This document shows, piece after piece, positions 43,010 through 52,107 of a DNA stretch of 64,000 bases. The stretch's first letter is position 1, and every line of letters starts with the position of its first letter. Under the pieces are notes generated by a model. It saw only the letters and a list, made by a program, of their open reading frames with translations. It had not been told where the DNA came from and searched no databases. Source of the stretch: Marivita sp003149565 (GTDB lineage Bacteria > Pseudomonadota > Alphaproteobacteria > Rhodobacterales > Rhodobacteraceae). A program made the translations under genes and the position numbers. Location of the stretch: assembly GCF_965216415.1 (NCBI RefSeq), contig NZ_CBDCFU010000002.1. One strand, written 5' to 3'.

Positions 43010-44305
43010 ATGTCTGACACCTCCAAAACCGCGAAGCTGACCATTGGGGACAGCTCTTACGAGTTGCCAATCTATACCCCGACTGCCGGACCAGATGTCA
43101 TCGACATCCGAAAGCTTTACGGCCAAGCGGGCGTGTTCACCTACGATCCGGGTTTCACCTCAACCGCGGCGTGCGACAGCACCATCACCTTTATCGACGG
43201 TGACAAGGGCGAATTGCTGCACCGGGGGTATCCGATTGACCAACTGGCGGCCAAGTCGCACTACCTCGAAGTTTGTTTCCTGCTACTTTACGGCTACTTG
43301 CCCAAGGCAGACGAGCTTGAAAATTTCGAGCGTACGATCACCCAGCACACGATGATCCACGAGCAGATGCACAACTTCTTCCGTGGGTTCCGTCGCGATG
43401 CCCACCCGATGGCCACGATGGTGGGTGTGGTTGGCGCGATGTCGGCCTTCTATCACGACTCCACCGACATCAATAACCCGCGCGAGCGTGAAATCGCGTC
43501 GCATCGCCTGATCGCAAAGATGCCCACCATCGCGGCGATGGCATACAAGTATTCGATCGGTCAGCCCTTTGTGTATCCGCGCAACGATCTGGATTATGCA
43601 GCGAACTTCCTGCACATGTGCTTTGCGGTTCCCGCTGAGGAATATCAGGTTGATCCGATTCTCGCCCGTGCGATGGACCGCATCTTTACCCTGCATGCCG
43701 ACCACGAGCAGAACGCGTCGACCTCGACGGTACGTCTGGCGTCGTCTTCGGGTGCGAACCCGTTTGCCTGTATCGCTGCTGGTATCGCCTGCCTCTGGGG
43801 TCCGGCACATGGTGGTGCGAACCAGGCCTGCCTTGAGATGCTCAAGGAAATTGGCACACCTGATCGCATCCCGGAATACATCGCCCGCGCCAAGGACAAG
43901 AACGACCCGTTCCGCCTGATGGGCTTTGGCCACCGCGTCTACAAGAACTTCGATCCGCGCGCGACGGTGATGAAGCAGTCGGCGGACGAAGTGCTTGATC
44001 TGCTGGGTGTTGAGAACAACCCGATCCTGGCCACCGCGAAAGAACTGGAAAAGGCCGCACTTGCGGATGACTATTTCGCTGAGAAAAAGCTCTTCCCGAA
44101 CGTCGACTTCTATTCGGGCGTCATCCTCGAAGCGATGGGCTTCCCGACGTCGATGTTCACGCCGATCTTCGCTTTGAGCCGGACCGTTGGCTGGATTTCG
44201 CAGTGGAAAGAACAGCTGGCCGATCCGCAGATGAAAATCGGCCGTCCGCGCCAGCTTTATCAAGGCGAAACAATGCGCGACTATGTCGATATCGAAAATC
44301 GGTAA
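43010..44305 (+). CDS. gltA: Citrate synthase, type II
   Basis: Condenses acetyl-CoA with oxaloacetate. The 431-residue product has a zinc-free N-terminal domain (MSDTSKTAKLTIGDSSYELPI), the HRGYPIDQLA segment, catalytic residues in WGPAHGGANQ and GFGHRVYKNFDPRA, and the R-rich end. ATG 43010 follows AAGGGACC. It ends in a strong terminator. Confidence 0.96.
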   Translation: MSDTSKTAKLTIGDSSYELPIYTPTAGPDVIDIRKLYGQAGVFTYDPGFTSTAACDSTITFIDGDKGELLHRGYPIDQLAAKSHYLEVCFLLLYGYLPKADELENFERTITQHTMIHEQMHNFFRGFRRDAHPMATMVGVVGAMSAFYHDSTDINNPREREIASHRLIAKMPTIAAMAYKYSIGQPFVYPRNDLDYAANFLHMCFAVPAEEYQVDPILARAMDRIFTLHADHEQNASTSTVRLASSSGANPFACIAAGIACLWGPAHGGANQACLEMLKEIGTPDRIPEYIARAKDKNDPFRLMGFGHRVYKNFDPRATVMKQSADEVLDLLGVENNPILATAKELEKAALADDYFAEKKLFPNVDFYSGVILEAMGFPTSMFTPIFALSRTVGWISQWKEQLADPQMKIGRPRQLYQGETMRDYVDIENR

Positions 44306-44314
44306 TTCTTGAGG

Positions 44315-44340
44315 AAAGGCCGCCTTCGGGTGGCCTTTTT
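44315..44340 (+). terminator. Terminator after gltA
   Basis: AAAGGCCGCC-TTCG-GGTGGCCTTTTT. It lies immediately before the start of the GNAT gene. Confidence 0.93.
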
Positions 44341-44343
44341 CAT

Positions 44344-44853
44344 ATGACCCAATTGGTGACCAAACGGCTGGTGTTGAGAAAGGCCCGGATCGAAGATCTG
44401 GACGATCTGCATGCTGTCTACAGCGACCCTCAGGTGATGCGCTACTGGTCCACCCCGCCGCATGAGGACATTTCCCGAACCCGTCGTCATCTGGAACGCC
44501 TGATCGCGTCGTCCGAGCCGGTCGTCAGCTATTTCGTGATTGAATGCGGCAGCCATGCAATCGGCTGCGCAGGCGTGCATATGGGGGATGAGGTGGGCTT
44601 TCTGCTGCGCTCGGACCATTGGCAGCAAGGGCTGATGTCGGAAGCACTTGGGGCGCTGATCCCCTACTTCTTTGAAGAGCTGCGCTATCCGCAACTAACA
44701 GCAGATGCGGACCCGATGAACGCGGCCTCCGTAGCAACGCTGATGTCAGCGGGTTTCGTAAAAACCGGTGAAGCGAAAAACACATTCTGTGTTGATGGGG
44801 TGTGGTCGGATAGCGTGTATTTCACCCTGAAGCCAGAGTTCCGGGCAGCGTAG
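44344..44853 (+). CDS. GNAT-family N-acetyltransferase (RimJ/RimL type)
   Basis: A 169-residue acetyltransferase with TKRLVLRKARIEDLDDLHAVYSDPQVMRYW and the acetyl-CoA loop (GFLLRSDHWQQGLMSEAL, standing for Q/R-x-x-G-x-G/A), then PMNAASVATLMSAGFVKTG. Acceptor unknown. The ATG lies three bases after the T-run of the gltA terminator and has no ribosome site; translation must be leaderless or start from a promoter inside the terminator region, or the true start is elsewhere. Confidence 0.8.
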   Translation: MTQLVTKRLVLRKARIEDLDDLHAVYSDPQVMRYWSTPPHEDISRTRRHLERLIASSEPVVSYFVIECGSHAIGCAGVHMGDEVGFLLRSDHWQQGLMSEALGALIPYFFEELRYPQLTADADPMNAASVATLMSAGFVKTGEAKNTFCVDGVWSDSVYFTLKPEFRAA

Positions 44854-44893
44854 GGCCGAACGAACCGAGCCGTTCGACCCTGCTTAATGCGTG

Positions 44894-45670
44894 TCACCGG
44901 CCTTCGTATTGCGCAGGACGCTTTTGAAGGAACGCCACGACCCCTTCTTTGAAATCACGTGTCTGGCCACACTGTCCTTGCAGCTTGGCTTCCAGCGCCA
45001 ACTGCTCTTCGAGGTTGTTGTCATACGAAGCGCGGATGGACTGCTTGACACGCTGGTATGCTGCGGTTGGCCCCTTTGCGAGGTGCAACGCCCGCGCCTT
45101 CCAATGCTCGACAAAGCGCGCATCGGGTACCGCTTCCCAGATCATGCCCCAGTCATCGGCCTGCTTTGCGGTGATCTTTTCGGCGAAAAGCGCGGCACCC
45201 ATCGCTTTGGCGAGACCCATCTGGCGCGGCAGATAGTAGGTGCCACCCGCATCCGGGATCAGGCCGATCCGGGTGAAGGCCTGAAGGAAAAAGGCGGATT
45301 CGGTGGCAATGACAACATCTGCCGCCAGCGCCAGGTTGGCCCCCGCCCCAGCCGCCGCGCCGTTGACCGCGCTTATGGTCGGCACAGGGCAATCGTAGAT
45401 CGCGCGCAGCATTGGGACGTATTCGTCGCGCAGAGTGCGTTCCAGATCGAGGTTCGCGGCAGTGGCCCGATCACCGAGGTCTTGCCCCGAGCAGAAGGAT
45501 TTGCCCTCACCGGTCAGCACGATCACCCGCGCGGATTTTCCGCCTTCCAGGACAGCATCGGTGATTTCGGCCCGCATTTGGGTGTTGAGGGCGTTCATCA
45601 CCTCGGGACGGTTCAAGGTGACCGTGGCAATGTCGTCGGTGATGTCAAAGGTGATGGTCTCGTAATTCAT
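44894..45670 (-). CDS. Enoyl-CoA hydratase/isomerase (PaaG-like)
   Basis: A 258-residue crotonase-fold protein: LNRPEVMNALNTQM, FCSGQDLGD, an oxyanion pair in AAAGAGANLALAADV, and IGLIPDAGGTYYLPRQMG. The sequence resembles PaaG, which isomerises ring-epoxyphenylacetyl-CoA, but no other paa genes are nearby, so it may serve fatty-acid oxidation. Start ATG 45670 (MNYETITFDI). Confidence 0.85.
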   Translation of the reverse strand: MNYETITFDITDDIATVTLNRPEVMNALNTQMRAEITDAVLEGGKSARVIVLTGEGKSFCSGQDLGDRATAANLDLERTLRDEYVPMLRAIYDCPVPTISAVNGAAAGAGANLALAADVVIATESAFFLQAFTRIGLIPDAGGTYYLPRQMGLAKAMGAALFAEKITAKQADDWGMIWEAVPDARFVEHWKARALHLAKGPTAAYQRVKQSIRASYDNNLEEQLALEAKLQGQCGQTRDFKEGVVAFLQKRPAQYEGR

Positions 45671-45743
45671 ACGCCGGGCACTCCTGATGCTGTTGGCGGC
45701 ATCAAACACACATGCACCCGGTTTGGCAAAGCCGAACGCGGCG

Positions 45744-46235
45744 TCACGACTCTTTCAAGAGTTCCTTCAACCGTGCCTGCTCTTCTTCCGAGAGTCTGGC
45801 TTCGGTGGGTGCCGAAGCCGAGGCGCGACCGCGCACGTAAGCAACGCCAATTCCCAGAGCGAGCAGGAACAAGGCCGGGCCAGAGAGCCAGAGGATGATG
45901 TTCCAACCATCCGTGCGCGGCTTGAGCAAAACGAATTCGCCATACCGGGCAACCAGGTAGTCCAGCACCTGCTCATCGCTGTCACCCGCAACCAGCCGTT
46001 CGCGAACGACAAGACGCAGTTCACGGGCAAGGTCGGCGTTGGACTCGTCGATACTTTCATTCTGACAGACAACGCAACGCAAGCCCTTGGACAGTTCACG
46101 CGCACGACTTTCAAGCACCGGATCCTCCAGCACCTCGTCCGGTTGCACAGCATAAGCTGGCGTGGCGAATGGTGCTGCGACCGCAAGGCACAGAAGCAGC
46201 GCCAGAGCATTCAGCACGGTCACATTCCGTCTCAT
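45744..46235 (-). CDS. ccmH: Cytochrome c maturation protein CcmH
   Basis: Reduces the apocytochrome c heme-binding thiols for heme attachment. The 163-residue product has a signal peptide, the LRCVVCQNESIDESNADLAR motif (Cys54, Cys57) and a membrane anchor (about 113-134). It overlaps ccmF by 4 bp. The TPR domain of longer CcmH proteins is not attached here. Confidence 0.94.
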   Translation of the reverse strand: MRRNVTVLNALALLLCLAVAAPFATPAYAVQPDEVLEDPVLESRARELSKGLRCVVCQNESIDESNADLARELRLVVRERLVAGDSDEQVLDYLVARYGEFVLLKPRTDGWNIILWLSGPALFLLALGIGVAYVRGRASASAPTEARLSEEEQARLKELLKES

Positions 46236-48199
46236 TCCGCTGGAACCCCTTGTGGTGTCGCTTGTCGCCGCGCCCCGGCGGCAACGCGATAGCGGCGGTC
46301 GGTAAGTGACAAAACACCCCCAAGCGCCATCAGGATCGACCCTGCCCAAATCCAGTTCGCCAGCGGTTTGATATAGGTGCGGACAACCCAACCACCATCG
46401 TCCTGCTGATCGCCGATCACCACGTAGATATCCCGCAGGAACCGGTAGTCGATTGCGGCCTCGGTTGTTGGCATCTGCGCCACTGGATAGTTGCGTTTCT
46501 CGGGCTGCAGCACTGCGATTTGCTCGCCATCCTGGCGCACAATGACATCACCCATCGTGGAGAAGTAATTGGGCCCTCGCACCTCGTTGACAGCTGTCAG
46601 CTCAAGCTCGAAGTCGCCGACCTGATACGGCTCGCCGATTTGCGCAACGCGAATGTCTTCTTCCTGCCAAGCCATCAGCCCAGCGATGCCCACCATTGTG
46701 ATGCCAAGACCGATATGAGCGGTCGCCTTGCCCCAATCGGCGCGCGGCAAGCGGAAGAGACGGGACAGGTCACGAGAGCGCCCCGTGCGATTCAGAAGGT
46801 CAAGCACTGCACCGGACAGAATCCAAGCGCCCAGGAACATCCCAACCGGTCCAAGCAGACTGTTGCCGGTTTGCATGGTCCAGAACAGGCCAAGAATCAG
46901 CACGCTCAGAATGAAGGCGGGGATCAACTGTTTCACCGTCCTGTCCAGCTTGGCGCGTTTCCAGCTGAGCATGGAGCCCAGAGGCAAAAGCAGCCCCAAA
47001 ACGACCATGAAGGGCGTGAAGGCCATGTTGAAGAACGGAGGTCCAACGCTGAGTTTGGTGTCAAAGAACATCTCGGCCACAACCGGCCAGAGCGTGCCCA
47101 CAAAGACGACAAAACAGCTTACAGCCAGAAGGACATTGTTCGCGACCAGAGCGCTTTCACGGCTTGCCACGCCAAACACACCTTTGGCTTCCATCGCGTT
47201 GGCACGCGCAGCAAACAATGTGAGTGCGCCACCTGTGAAGAACACCATAATCATTAGGATGAAGACACCGCGTTCCGGGTCGTTCGCGAAGGCATGCACA
47301 GACGTCAGCAGGCCCGAGCGGACGATGAACGTGCCAATCAGCGAGAAGCCGAAAGCAAGGATGGCCAGCAGGATGGTCCAGCTTTTCAGAGCTTCGCGTT
47401 TCTCGACGACGATGGCGGAGTGCAGCAGCGCAGCAGCCAGAAGCCACGGCATGAAGGACGCATTTTCAACAGGGTCCCAGAACCAGAAGCCGCCCCAACC
47501 CAGTTCATAATACGCCCACCACGAGCCCAGCGCGATGCCGATGGTCAGAAAAACCCATGCGGCCAAGGTCCAAGGACGCACCCAGCGGCCCCAAGCGGCG
47601 TCAACACGGCCTTCAATCAAGGCAGCCACGGCAAAGCTGAAGCAGATGCTGAGGCCCACGTATCCGAGATAGAGGAACGGCGGGTGAAAGGCCAAACCCG
47701 GATCCTGCAACAGAGGGTTCAGGTCCTGTCCGTCGAATGGCGGCACCACAAGTCGCAGGAAAGGGTTTGAGGTGAAGATGATAAAGGCAAAAAATGCCAC
47801 GGCCACCGCAGATTGCACCGCCAGCACGCGGGCGCGCAACGTTGGCGGAAGGCCTTTACCGAACCACGCAGCCATCGCGCCAAACAGGGTCAGAATAAGG
47901 ACCCAAAGCAGCATCGACCCTTCGTGATTCCCCCAGACCCCGCTGATCTTGTAGAGCATCGGCTTGGCCGAGTGACTGTTCAGCCAGACAAGGCGCAGAG
48001 AGAAATCTGAGGTTACAAAGGCATAGGTCAGCGCCGCAAAAGCAAAGCCGGTCAGAAGGAACTGGACCGTCGCGGCCGGCTCGGCAACAGCCATCCACCC
48101 CGGCCAACGCTTGTGCGCCCCCACGAGAGGGACGATGGATTGCACGATCGCGACAAGGAACGCGAGGATGAGGGCGAAATGACCGAGTTCTGTAACCAT
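46232..48199 (-). CDS. ccmF: Heme lyase subunit CcmF
   Basis: Attaches heme to cytochrome c in the periplasm with CcmH. The 655-residue protein has many membrane helices, the tryptophan-rich heme-handling segment WAYYELGWGGFWFWDPVENAS, and conserved His residues (WGNHEGSM, LAFHPPF). ATG 48199 (MVTELGHFALILAFL) is the family start. ccmE lies 14.7 kb away on the same strand. Confidence 0.96.
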   Translation of the reverse strand: MVTELGHFALILAFLVAIVQSIVPLVGAHKRWPGWMAVAEPAATVQFLLTGFAFAALTYAFVTSDFSLRLVWLNSHSAKPMLYKISGVWGNHEGSMLLWVLILTLFGAMAAWFGKGLPPTLRARVLAVQSAVAVAFFAFIIFTSNPFLRLVVPPFDGQDLNPLLQDPGLAFHPPFLYLGYVGLSICFSFAVAALIEGRVDAAWGRWVRPWTLAAWVFLTIGIALGSWWAYYELGWGGFWFWDPVENASFMPWLLAAALLHSAIVVEKREALKSWTILLAILAFGFSLIGTFIVRSGLLTSVHAFANDPERGVFILMIMVFFTGGALTLFAARANAMEAKGVFGVASRESALVANNVLLAVSCFVVFVGTLWPVVAEMFFDTKLSVGPPFFNMAFTPFMVVLGLLLPLGSMLSWKRAKLDRTVKQLIPAFILSVLILGLFWTMQTGNSLLGPVGMFLGAWILSGAVLDLLNRTGRSRDLSRLFRLPRADWGKATAHIGLGITMVGIAGLMAWQEEDIRVAQIGEPYQVGDFELELTAVNEVRGPNYFSTMGDVIVRQDGEQIAVLQPEKRNYPVAQMPTTEAAIDYRFLRDIYVVIGDQQDDGGWVVRTYIKPLANWIWAGSILMALGGVLSLTDRRYRVAAGARRQATPQGVPAE

Positions 48200-48322
48200 A
48201 CGCCTGAGTATAGGCGCACCACAGGCTGCGGCCAATGCGTTTCCCAACTTTGCGCGGTTCACATTGTCGCAAGCATAAAACGTCGACGGACACGAATGGA
48301 CGCGTCGATGCCTCCCCTGACC

Positions 48323-48847
48323 TCAGCGGCGCTGTTGGAGCCAGTCTTCCAGCGCCGCGTTACCGTCAACCTGAGGCATTTCAGCCGGGCCTTGTGTCTC
48401 TGGCGATGATGCTTCTCTCGGGACATGCCGCGTCACGTGCGCAGCGATATCACGTTGAAATTCCTGTCCCTTTGCCTGGTGGCGCGCACCGAAATAAAAG
48501 CTGACGATTGCGCCCAACAGCCACCAGAGCGGCTCTGGCACAAGTGCGATCCCCGCCATACGTGCAGAGAACCACACAGGGTCTATCATGGCCGCGATGA
48601 AAAGACCCAGAGTGCCCAGCGCCATCGCGGGCCGGGGCACCCGGTTCAATGCGTCCATTATCCGGTCGAACAGACTGCGTTTCGGCGCATAGAACTCGGC
48701 TGCAAACTGTCGCAAAGCAGCCGCATGCCTGTCCTGATCGCGCTGTGCCTGCGCTTCGGCATTTGGGCGAAACACCTCGACGGTGTCCCTCACAACATTG
48801 CGTCCTGACCCAAAGACCAACGAAAACAGGTGTTCGATCAATCCCAT
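48323..48847 (-). CDS. GTA-type holin (3TM family)
   Basis: A 174-residue protein with an N-terminal amphipathic helix (MGLIEHLFSLVFGSG) and hydrophobic segments at about 74-94 and 104-120, matching the GTA_holin_3TM family. The tail is polar. The ATG overlaps the muramidase gene by 10 bp. With that gene it forms a holin-endolysin pair like the one that frees gene-transfer-agent particles in Rhodobacter capsulatus. Confidence 0.83.
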   Translation of the reverse strand: MGLIEHLFSLVFGSGRNVVRDTVEVFRPNAEAQAQRDQDRHAAALRQFAAEFYAPKRSLFDRIMDALNRVPRPAMALGTLGLFIAAMIDPVWFSARMAGIALVPEPLWWLLGAIVSFYFGARHQAKGQEFQRDIAAHVTRHVPREASSPETQGPAEMPQVDGNAALEDWLQQRR

Positions 48848-49461
48848 GAGGCGATCCTTCTGCGAAACTCCGTGTCGGAGAGATGATAGCGTGGCGCAAT
48901 GAAGGCTTCGGCGCGTTTGATCCAACCACCCTTCCCCCCCGCGCGACTGAGGGCGTATTTCCGGCTGGCCGGGCGTCGGTCCGCCAGATCGAAATAATAG
49001 TTTCGACGCTCGATCCCGTAGGCATCGACGATGTGGTTTGGCGCGCTGGCATGGGCCCTTGCGGTCGCGGCAATCGTATTGGGGCCGATGGCCCCATCTA
49101 CCGACACGGTAAAGCCCATCTTGCCCAACAGCGTTTGCAGGATTTTCACCGCATTGGCTCCGGCATTGACGTACATGTCGAATACCGAAGGCTGCAGGGG
49201 TTGCGGCAAATCAGCGATCCGAGGCCGACTGAAATAGTGGTCAACGAAAATCTTGACCGCTTTCGATTTGGTCAACCGTCGCACATCGGCCGGCGTCACC
49301 TGTCCATCTCCGGTCAGATCCAGCCCGAGACGCCGCATCGTGTGGATGGTCACTCCGTATTTGGTGGCGCCGCCCGGATCATCCGGGTCGTTCACATATC
49401 CGCCCTCTCGCGCGACGATCTCAGATGCAATGTCGCGCACCGACAACGTGCCCTGGCTCAT
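48838..49461 (-). CDS. Holin-associated N-acetylmuramidase (GH108 type)
   Basis: A 207-residue endolysin without signal peptide. Catalytic EGGYVNDPDDPGGATKYGVT (Glu19) and the C-terminal peptidoglycan-binding part (VDGAIGPNTIAA) are present. It hydrolyses the MurNAc-GlcNAc bond and needs the holin to reach the wall. ATG 49461 follows AGGAG. No capsid, tail or terminase genes are near, which fits the detached lysis pair of roseobacter gene transfer agents. Confidence 0.88.
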   Translation of the reverse strand: MSQGTLSVRDIASEIVAREGGYVNDPDDPGGATKYGVTIHTMRRLGLDLTGDGQVTPADVRRLTKSKAVKIFVDHYFSRPRIADLPQPLQPSVFDMYVNAGANAVKILQTLLGKMGFTVSVDGAIGPNTIAATARAHASAPNHIVDAYGIERRNYYFDLADRRPASRKYALSRAGGKGGWIKRAEAFIAPRYHLSDTEFRRRIASWD

Positions 49462-49543
49462 GGTGCTCCTCCGATTGCCCTTCGCTTGAAAGACTGCGAA
49501 GCTATGGTTAACCGGATCAAAACAGAGCGTGCGGTGCTTCAGA

Positions 49544-49999
49544 ATGGCTTTGAAACACACTGATTTTTCGACCTATTCAGCTGAAGACATTGTTCGCCAT
49601 CTTGATCTCGCACCGCATCCGGAAGGTGGGCATTTCCGACAAACATGGATTGCCGAGGGTGAGGGTCGGTCTGCTGGCACCTGCATATATTTCCTCCTCG
49701 CCAAAGAAGAATGCAGCCATTGGCACAAGGTCGATGCCACCGAGATTTGGCATTACTACGCCGGGGCTCCATTGGTACTTTCGATGTCAGAAACCGACGC
49801 CGGGCCTGCGCGAGATCATCTGCTGGGACCGGCTCTTTTTGACGGTCAAGCGCCTCAAATCATCGTCCCGCCGCACTATTGGCAGGCCGCTCGGAGCACC
49901 GGCGATTGGACACTTGTTGGCTGCACCGTCAGCCCGGCGTTTCAGTTTGAAGGCTTTGATCTGGCACCTTCGGGGTTTGACATTCCCCGCGCCGATTGA
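49544..49999 (+). CDS. Cupin-family protein (DUF985)
   Basis: A 151-residue cupin with HPEGGHFRQTW, SHWHKVDATEIWHYYAGAPL (metal-binding His pair and Glu) and VPPHYWQAA. Function unknown; members resemble sugar epimerases and plant nectarins. ATG 49544 is the first ATG; a GTG five codons before is possible. Divergent from the muramidase gene. Confidence 0.85.
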   Translation: MALKHTDFSTYSAEDIVRHLDLAPHPEGGHFRQTWIAEGEGRSAGTCIYFLLAKEECSHWHKVDATEIWHYYAGAPLVLSMSETDAGPARDHLLGPALFDGQAPQIIVPPHYWQAARSTGDWTLVGCTVSPAFQFEGFDLAPSGFDIPRAD

Positions 50000-50011
50000 C
50001 AAATCGCTGCC

Positions 50012-50491
50012 ATGACAGTGCCTTACCTCACCCCGCTGACCCCAGAACAACAACGCGCGTTTGGCGTGGCCGAGCCTTGGCCGCTGGCGCTTTCCGACCG
50101 TGTACGGTTTTCAGAGCTTGATCCGCTGAATCACGTCAATAATGTCGCCTATTTGATCTGGTTCGAAACCGCGCGGGTGACATATTTCAAGCATGTCGGG
50201 ATTTCGCGATACGCCGACAAAACAGTTGAGCCGCGCATTGTCATCCGTCGCGGTGAGATCGATTGGCTGCAAGAAATGCGCGCCGATGAAGACTATGTCA
50301 TCCTGACCAAAGTTGTGGCCTATCGGTCCACCAGCTTTACCATGAAGCAGGAGATTGTCTCGGGCGGCACAACGCGGGCAACCTTCTCCTGTGTCGTGGT
50401 GCTTTTGCAGCCGGACGGCAGTGGCAGGATGCCGATTCCTCAACACATTCTCGATCACTTCCACGAGGTGGACGGTGTTTCGCAACCGTGA
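50012..50491 (+). CDS. Acyl-CoA thioesterase, 4HBT hotdog fold
   Basis: A 159-residue single hotdog domain with FSELDPLNHVNNVAYLIWFETAR, the catalytic Asp of the 4-hydroxybenzoyl-CoA thioesterase group, and RRGEIDW. It probably hydrolyses acyl-CoA; the substrate is unknown. It lies 12 bp after the cupin gene, so the two are likely one transcript. Confidence 0.88.
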   Translation: MTVPYLTPLTPEQQRAFGVAEPWPLALSDRVRFSELDPLNHVNNVAYLIWFETARVTYFKHVGISRYADKTVEPRIVIRRGEIDWLQEMRADEDYVILTKVVAYRSTSFTMKQEIVSGGTTRATFSCVVVLLQPDGSGRMPIPQHILDHFHEVDGVSQP

Positions 50492-50518
50492 CGAGGCTGT
50501 CGCGAAACCCCTTCCCGC

Positions 50519-52102
50519 CTATGAATAGCGCTTCACATATTTCAATAGTGCTTGCGTGCTGCCATCTTTTTCATCCGCAGGCGCATCTCCACTGACCAAG
50601 GGCCCGAGGGACGTCGCAAGTTCCTTGCCCAATTCAACGCCCCATTGATCAAACGAGTTGATGCCGAGGATGACACCTTCGACAAAAACGCGATGCTCAT
50701 AGAGCGCGATGATCTGACCAAGCACTTCTGGTGTCAGTTTGGGCATCATCAGGGTGGTAGACGGACGGTTTCCCGGGAACACCCGGTGCCGGGCCTGACG
50801 CTCCAATTCGTCGCCTGTCAGCCCCTTCTGTTTCATGATCGCCCGCGCCTCTTCCAATGACCGCCCGCGCATCAGCGCTTCGGATTGCGCAAGACAGTTG
50901 GCGATCAGCAATTCATGGTGATGGCGCAGATCAGACTCATGGCCCTCGGCCGCAACCATGAATTCACAAGGGATGACCCGCGTGCCCTGATGGATCAGTT
51001 GATAGAACGCATGCTGCCCGTTGGTGCCCGGTTCGCCCCAAACAACAGGGCCGGAATTGACCGGAAGGTTCGCGCCGTCCATCGCCACCGATTTGCCGTT
51101 CGATTCCATCTCCAGTTGCTGAAGGTAGGCGGGCAGCCGTGACAGACGGTTGTCATAGGGCAGCACAGCTCGGGTGGCGTGGCCCAAGCCTTGATTGTGC
51201 CAAATCCCGACAAGCGCCAAAAGCACCGGAATATTCTCATGCAATGCGGCCGCGCGGAAATGCTTGTCCATTGCCTGACCGCCGCGCAGGAATGCCTTGA
51301 ACGCGTCGGGACCGATGGCGATCATCAGCGAGAGCCCGATCGGCCCCCACATCGAATAGCGTCCGCCGACCCAGTCCTCGAACCCGAGAACACGCTCGGC
51401 CGGGATGCCCCACTCCGCAGCCGCTTCGGCATTGGAGGACAAAGCGACAAAACGGCCGTCAGTGCTCACACCGTGATCCTGCAACCATGCGCGTGCGGTC
51501 CTGGCGTTGGTCATGGTCTCGATCGTGGTGAAGGTCTTAGATGCGACAATGAAAATCGTCTTTTCTGGATCGCATCCTCGCAGAGTGTCCGCGATATCGG
51601 CGGCATCGACATTCGACACAAAATGACAGCGCGGTCCATCGCAATAGGGTGAGAGCGCCAGATAGGCCATCGCGGGGCCAAGGTCGGAGCCACCGATACC
51701 GATATTCACCACATCCGTGAAATCTGATGCACGAATCTCGTTCGCGACCGCTTCCATTCGCGCAAGAGTATCCAGTACGTCCGGCATGACATCTTGACCG
51801 TCGACCAAAACCGCATCGCCATCCAGGTTGCGCAGTGCAGTGTGCAAGACAGCGCGGCCCTCGGTGTCGTTAATCTTCGCACCGCCGAACATGGCATCGC
51901 GTTTTGCCTCGACTTCCGCCGCCTGTGCCAAGGAGATCAGGGTATCACGTGTGGCCACGTCGATCTGTGTCTTGGAGTAGTCGAAAAGCAAGTCCAAGGC
52001 CGCCACACTGAAGTCTTCGGCTCGTTTTGGGTCTGCATCAAACAGCCCAAGGATCGAGCGTTCACGGCCTGTCTCTGCCGCTGCTTTCAGGTCATCCCAC
52101 AT
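50519..52102 (-). CDS. pgi: Glucose-6-phosphate isomerase
   Basis: Interconverts glucose-6-P and fructose-6-P. The 527-residue product has NIGIGGSDLGPAMAY, ASKTFTTIETMTNA, GRYSMWGPIGLS and EFMVAAEGHE with the catalytic Glu. It follows pgl by 5 bp. ATG 52102 (MWDDLKAAAE) is the family start. Third gene of zwf-pgl-pgi. Confidence 0.96.
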   Translation of the reverse strand: MWDDLKAAAETGRERSILGLFDADPKRAEDFSVAALDLLFDYSKTQIDVATRDTLISLAQAAEVEAKRDAMFGGAKINDTEGRAVLHTALRNLDGDAVLVDGQDVMPDVLDTLARMEAVANEIRASDFTDVVNIGIGGSDLGPAMAYLALSPYCDGPRCHFVSNVDAADIADTLRGCDPEKTIFIVASKTFTTIETMTNARTARAWLQDHGVSTDGRFVALSSNAEAAAEWGIPAERVLGFEDWVGGRYSMWGPIGLSLMIAIGPDAFKAFLRGGQAMDKHFRAAALHENIPVLLALVGIWHNQGLGHATRAVLPYDNRLSRLPAYLQQLEMESNGKSVAMDGANLPVNSGPVVWGEPGTNGQHAFYQLIHQGTRVIPCEFMVAAEGHESDLRHHHELLIANCLAQSEALMRGRSLEEARAIMKQKGLTGDELERQARHRVFPGNRPSTTLMMPKLTPEVLGQIIALYEHRVFVEGVILGINSFDQWGVELGKELATSLGPLVSGDAPADEKDGSTQALLKYVKRYS

Positions 52103-52107
52103 CGCTG

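Noticed and set aside
48323..49461. Prophage remnant
   Set aside because: Only holin and muramidase are present, in frame and intact, with no integrase, capsid, tail or terminase genes; a GTA lysis pair fits better.
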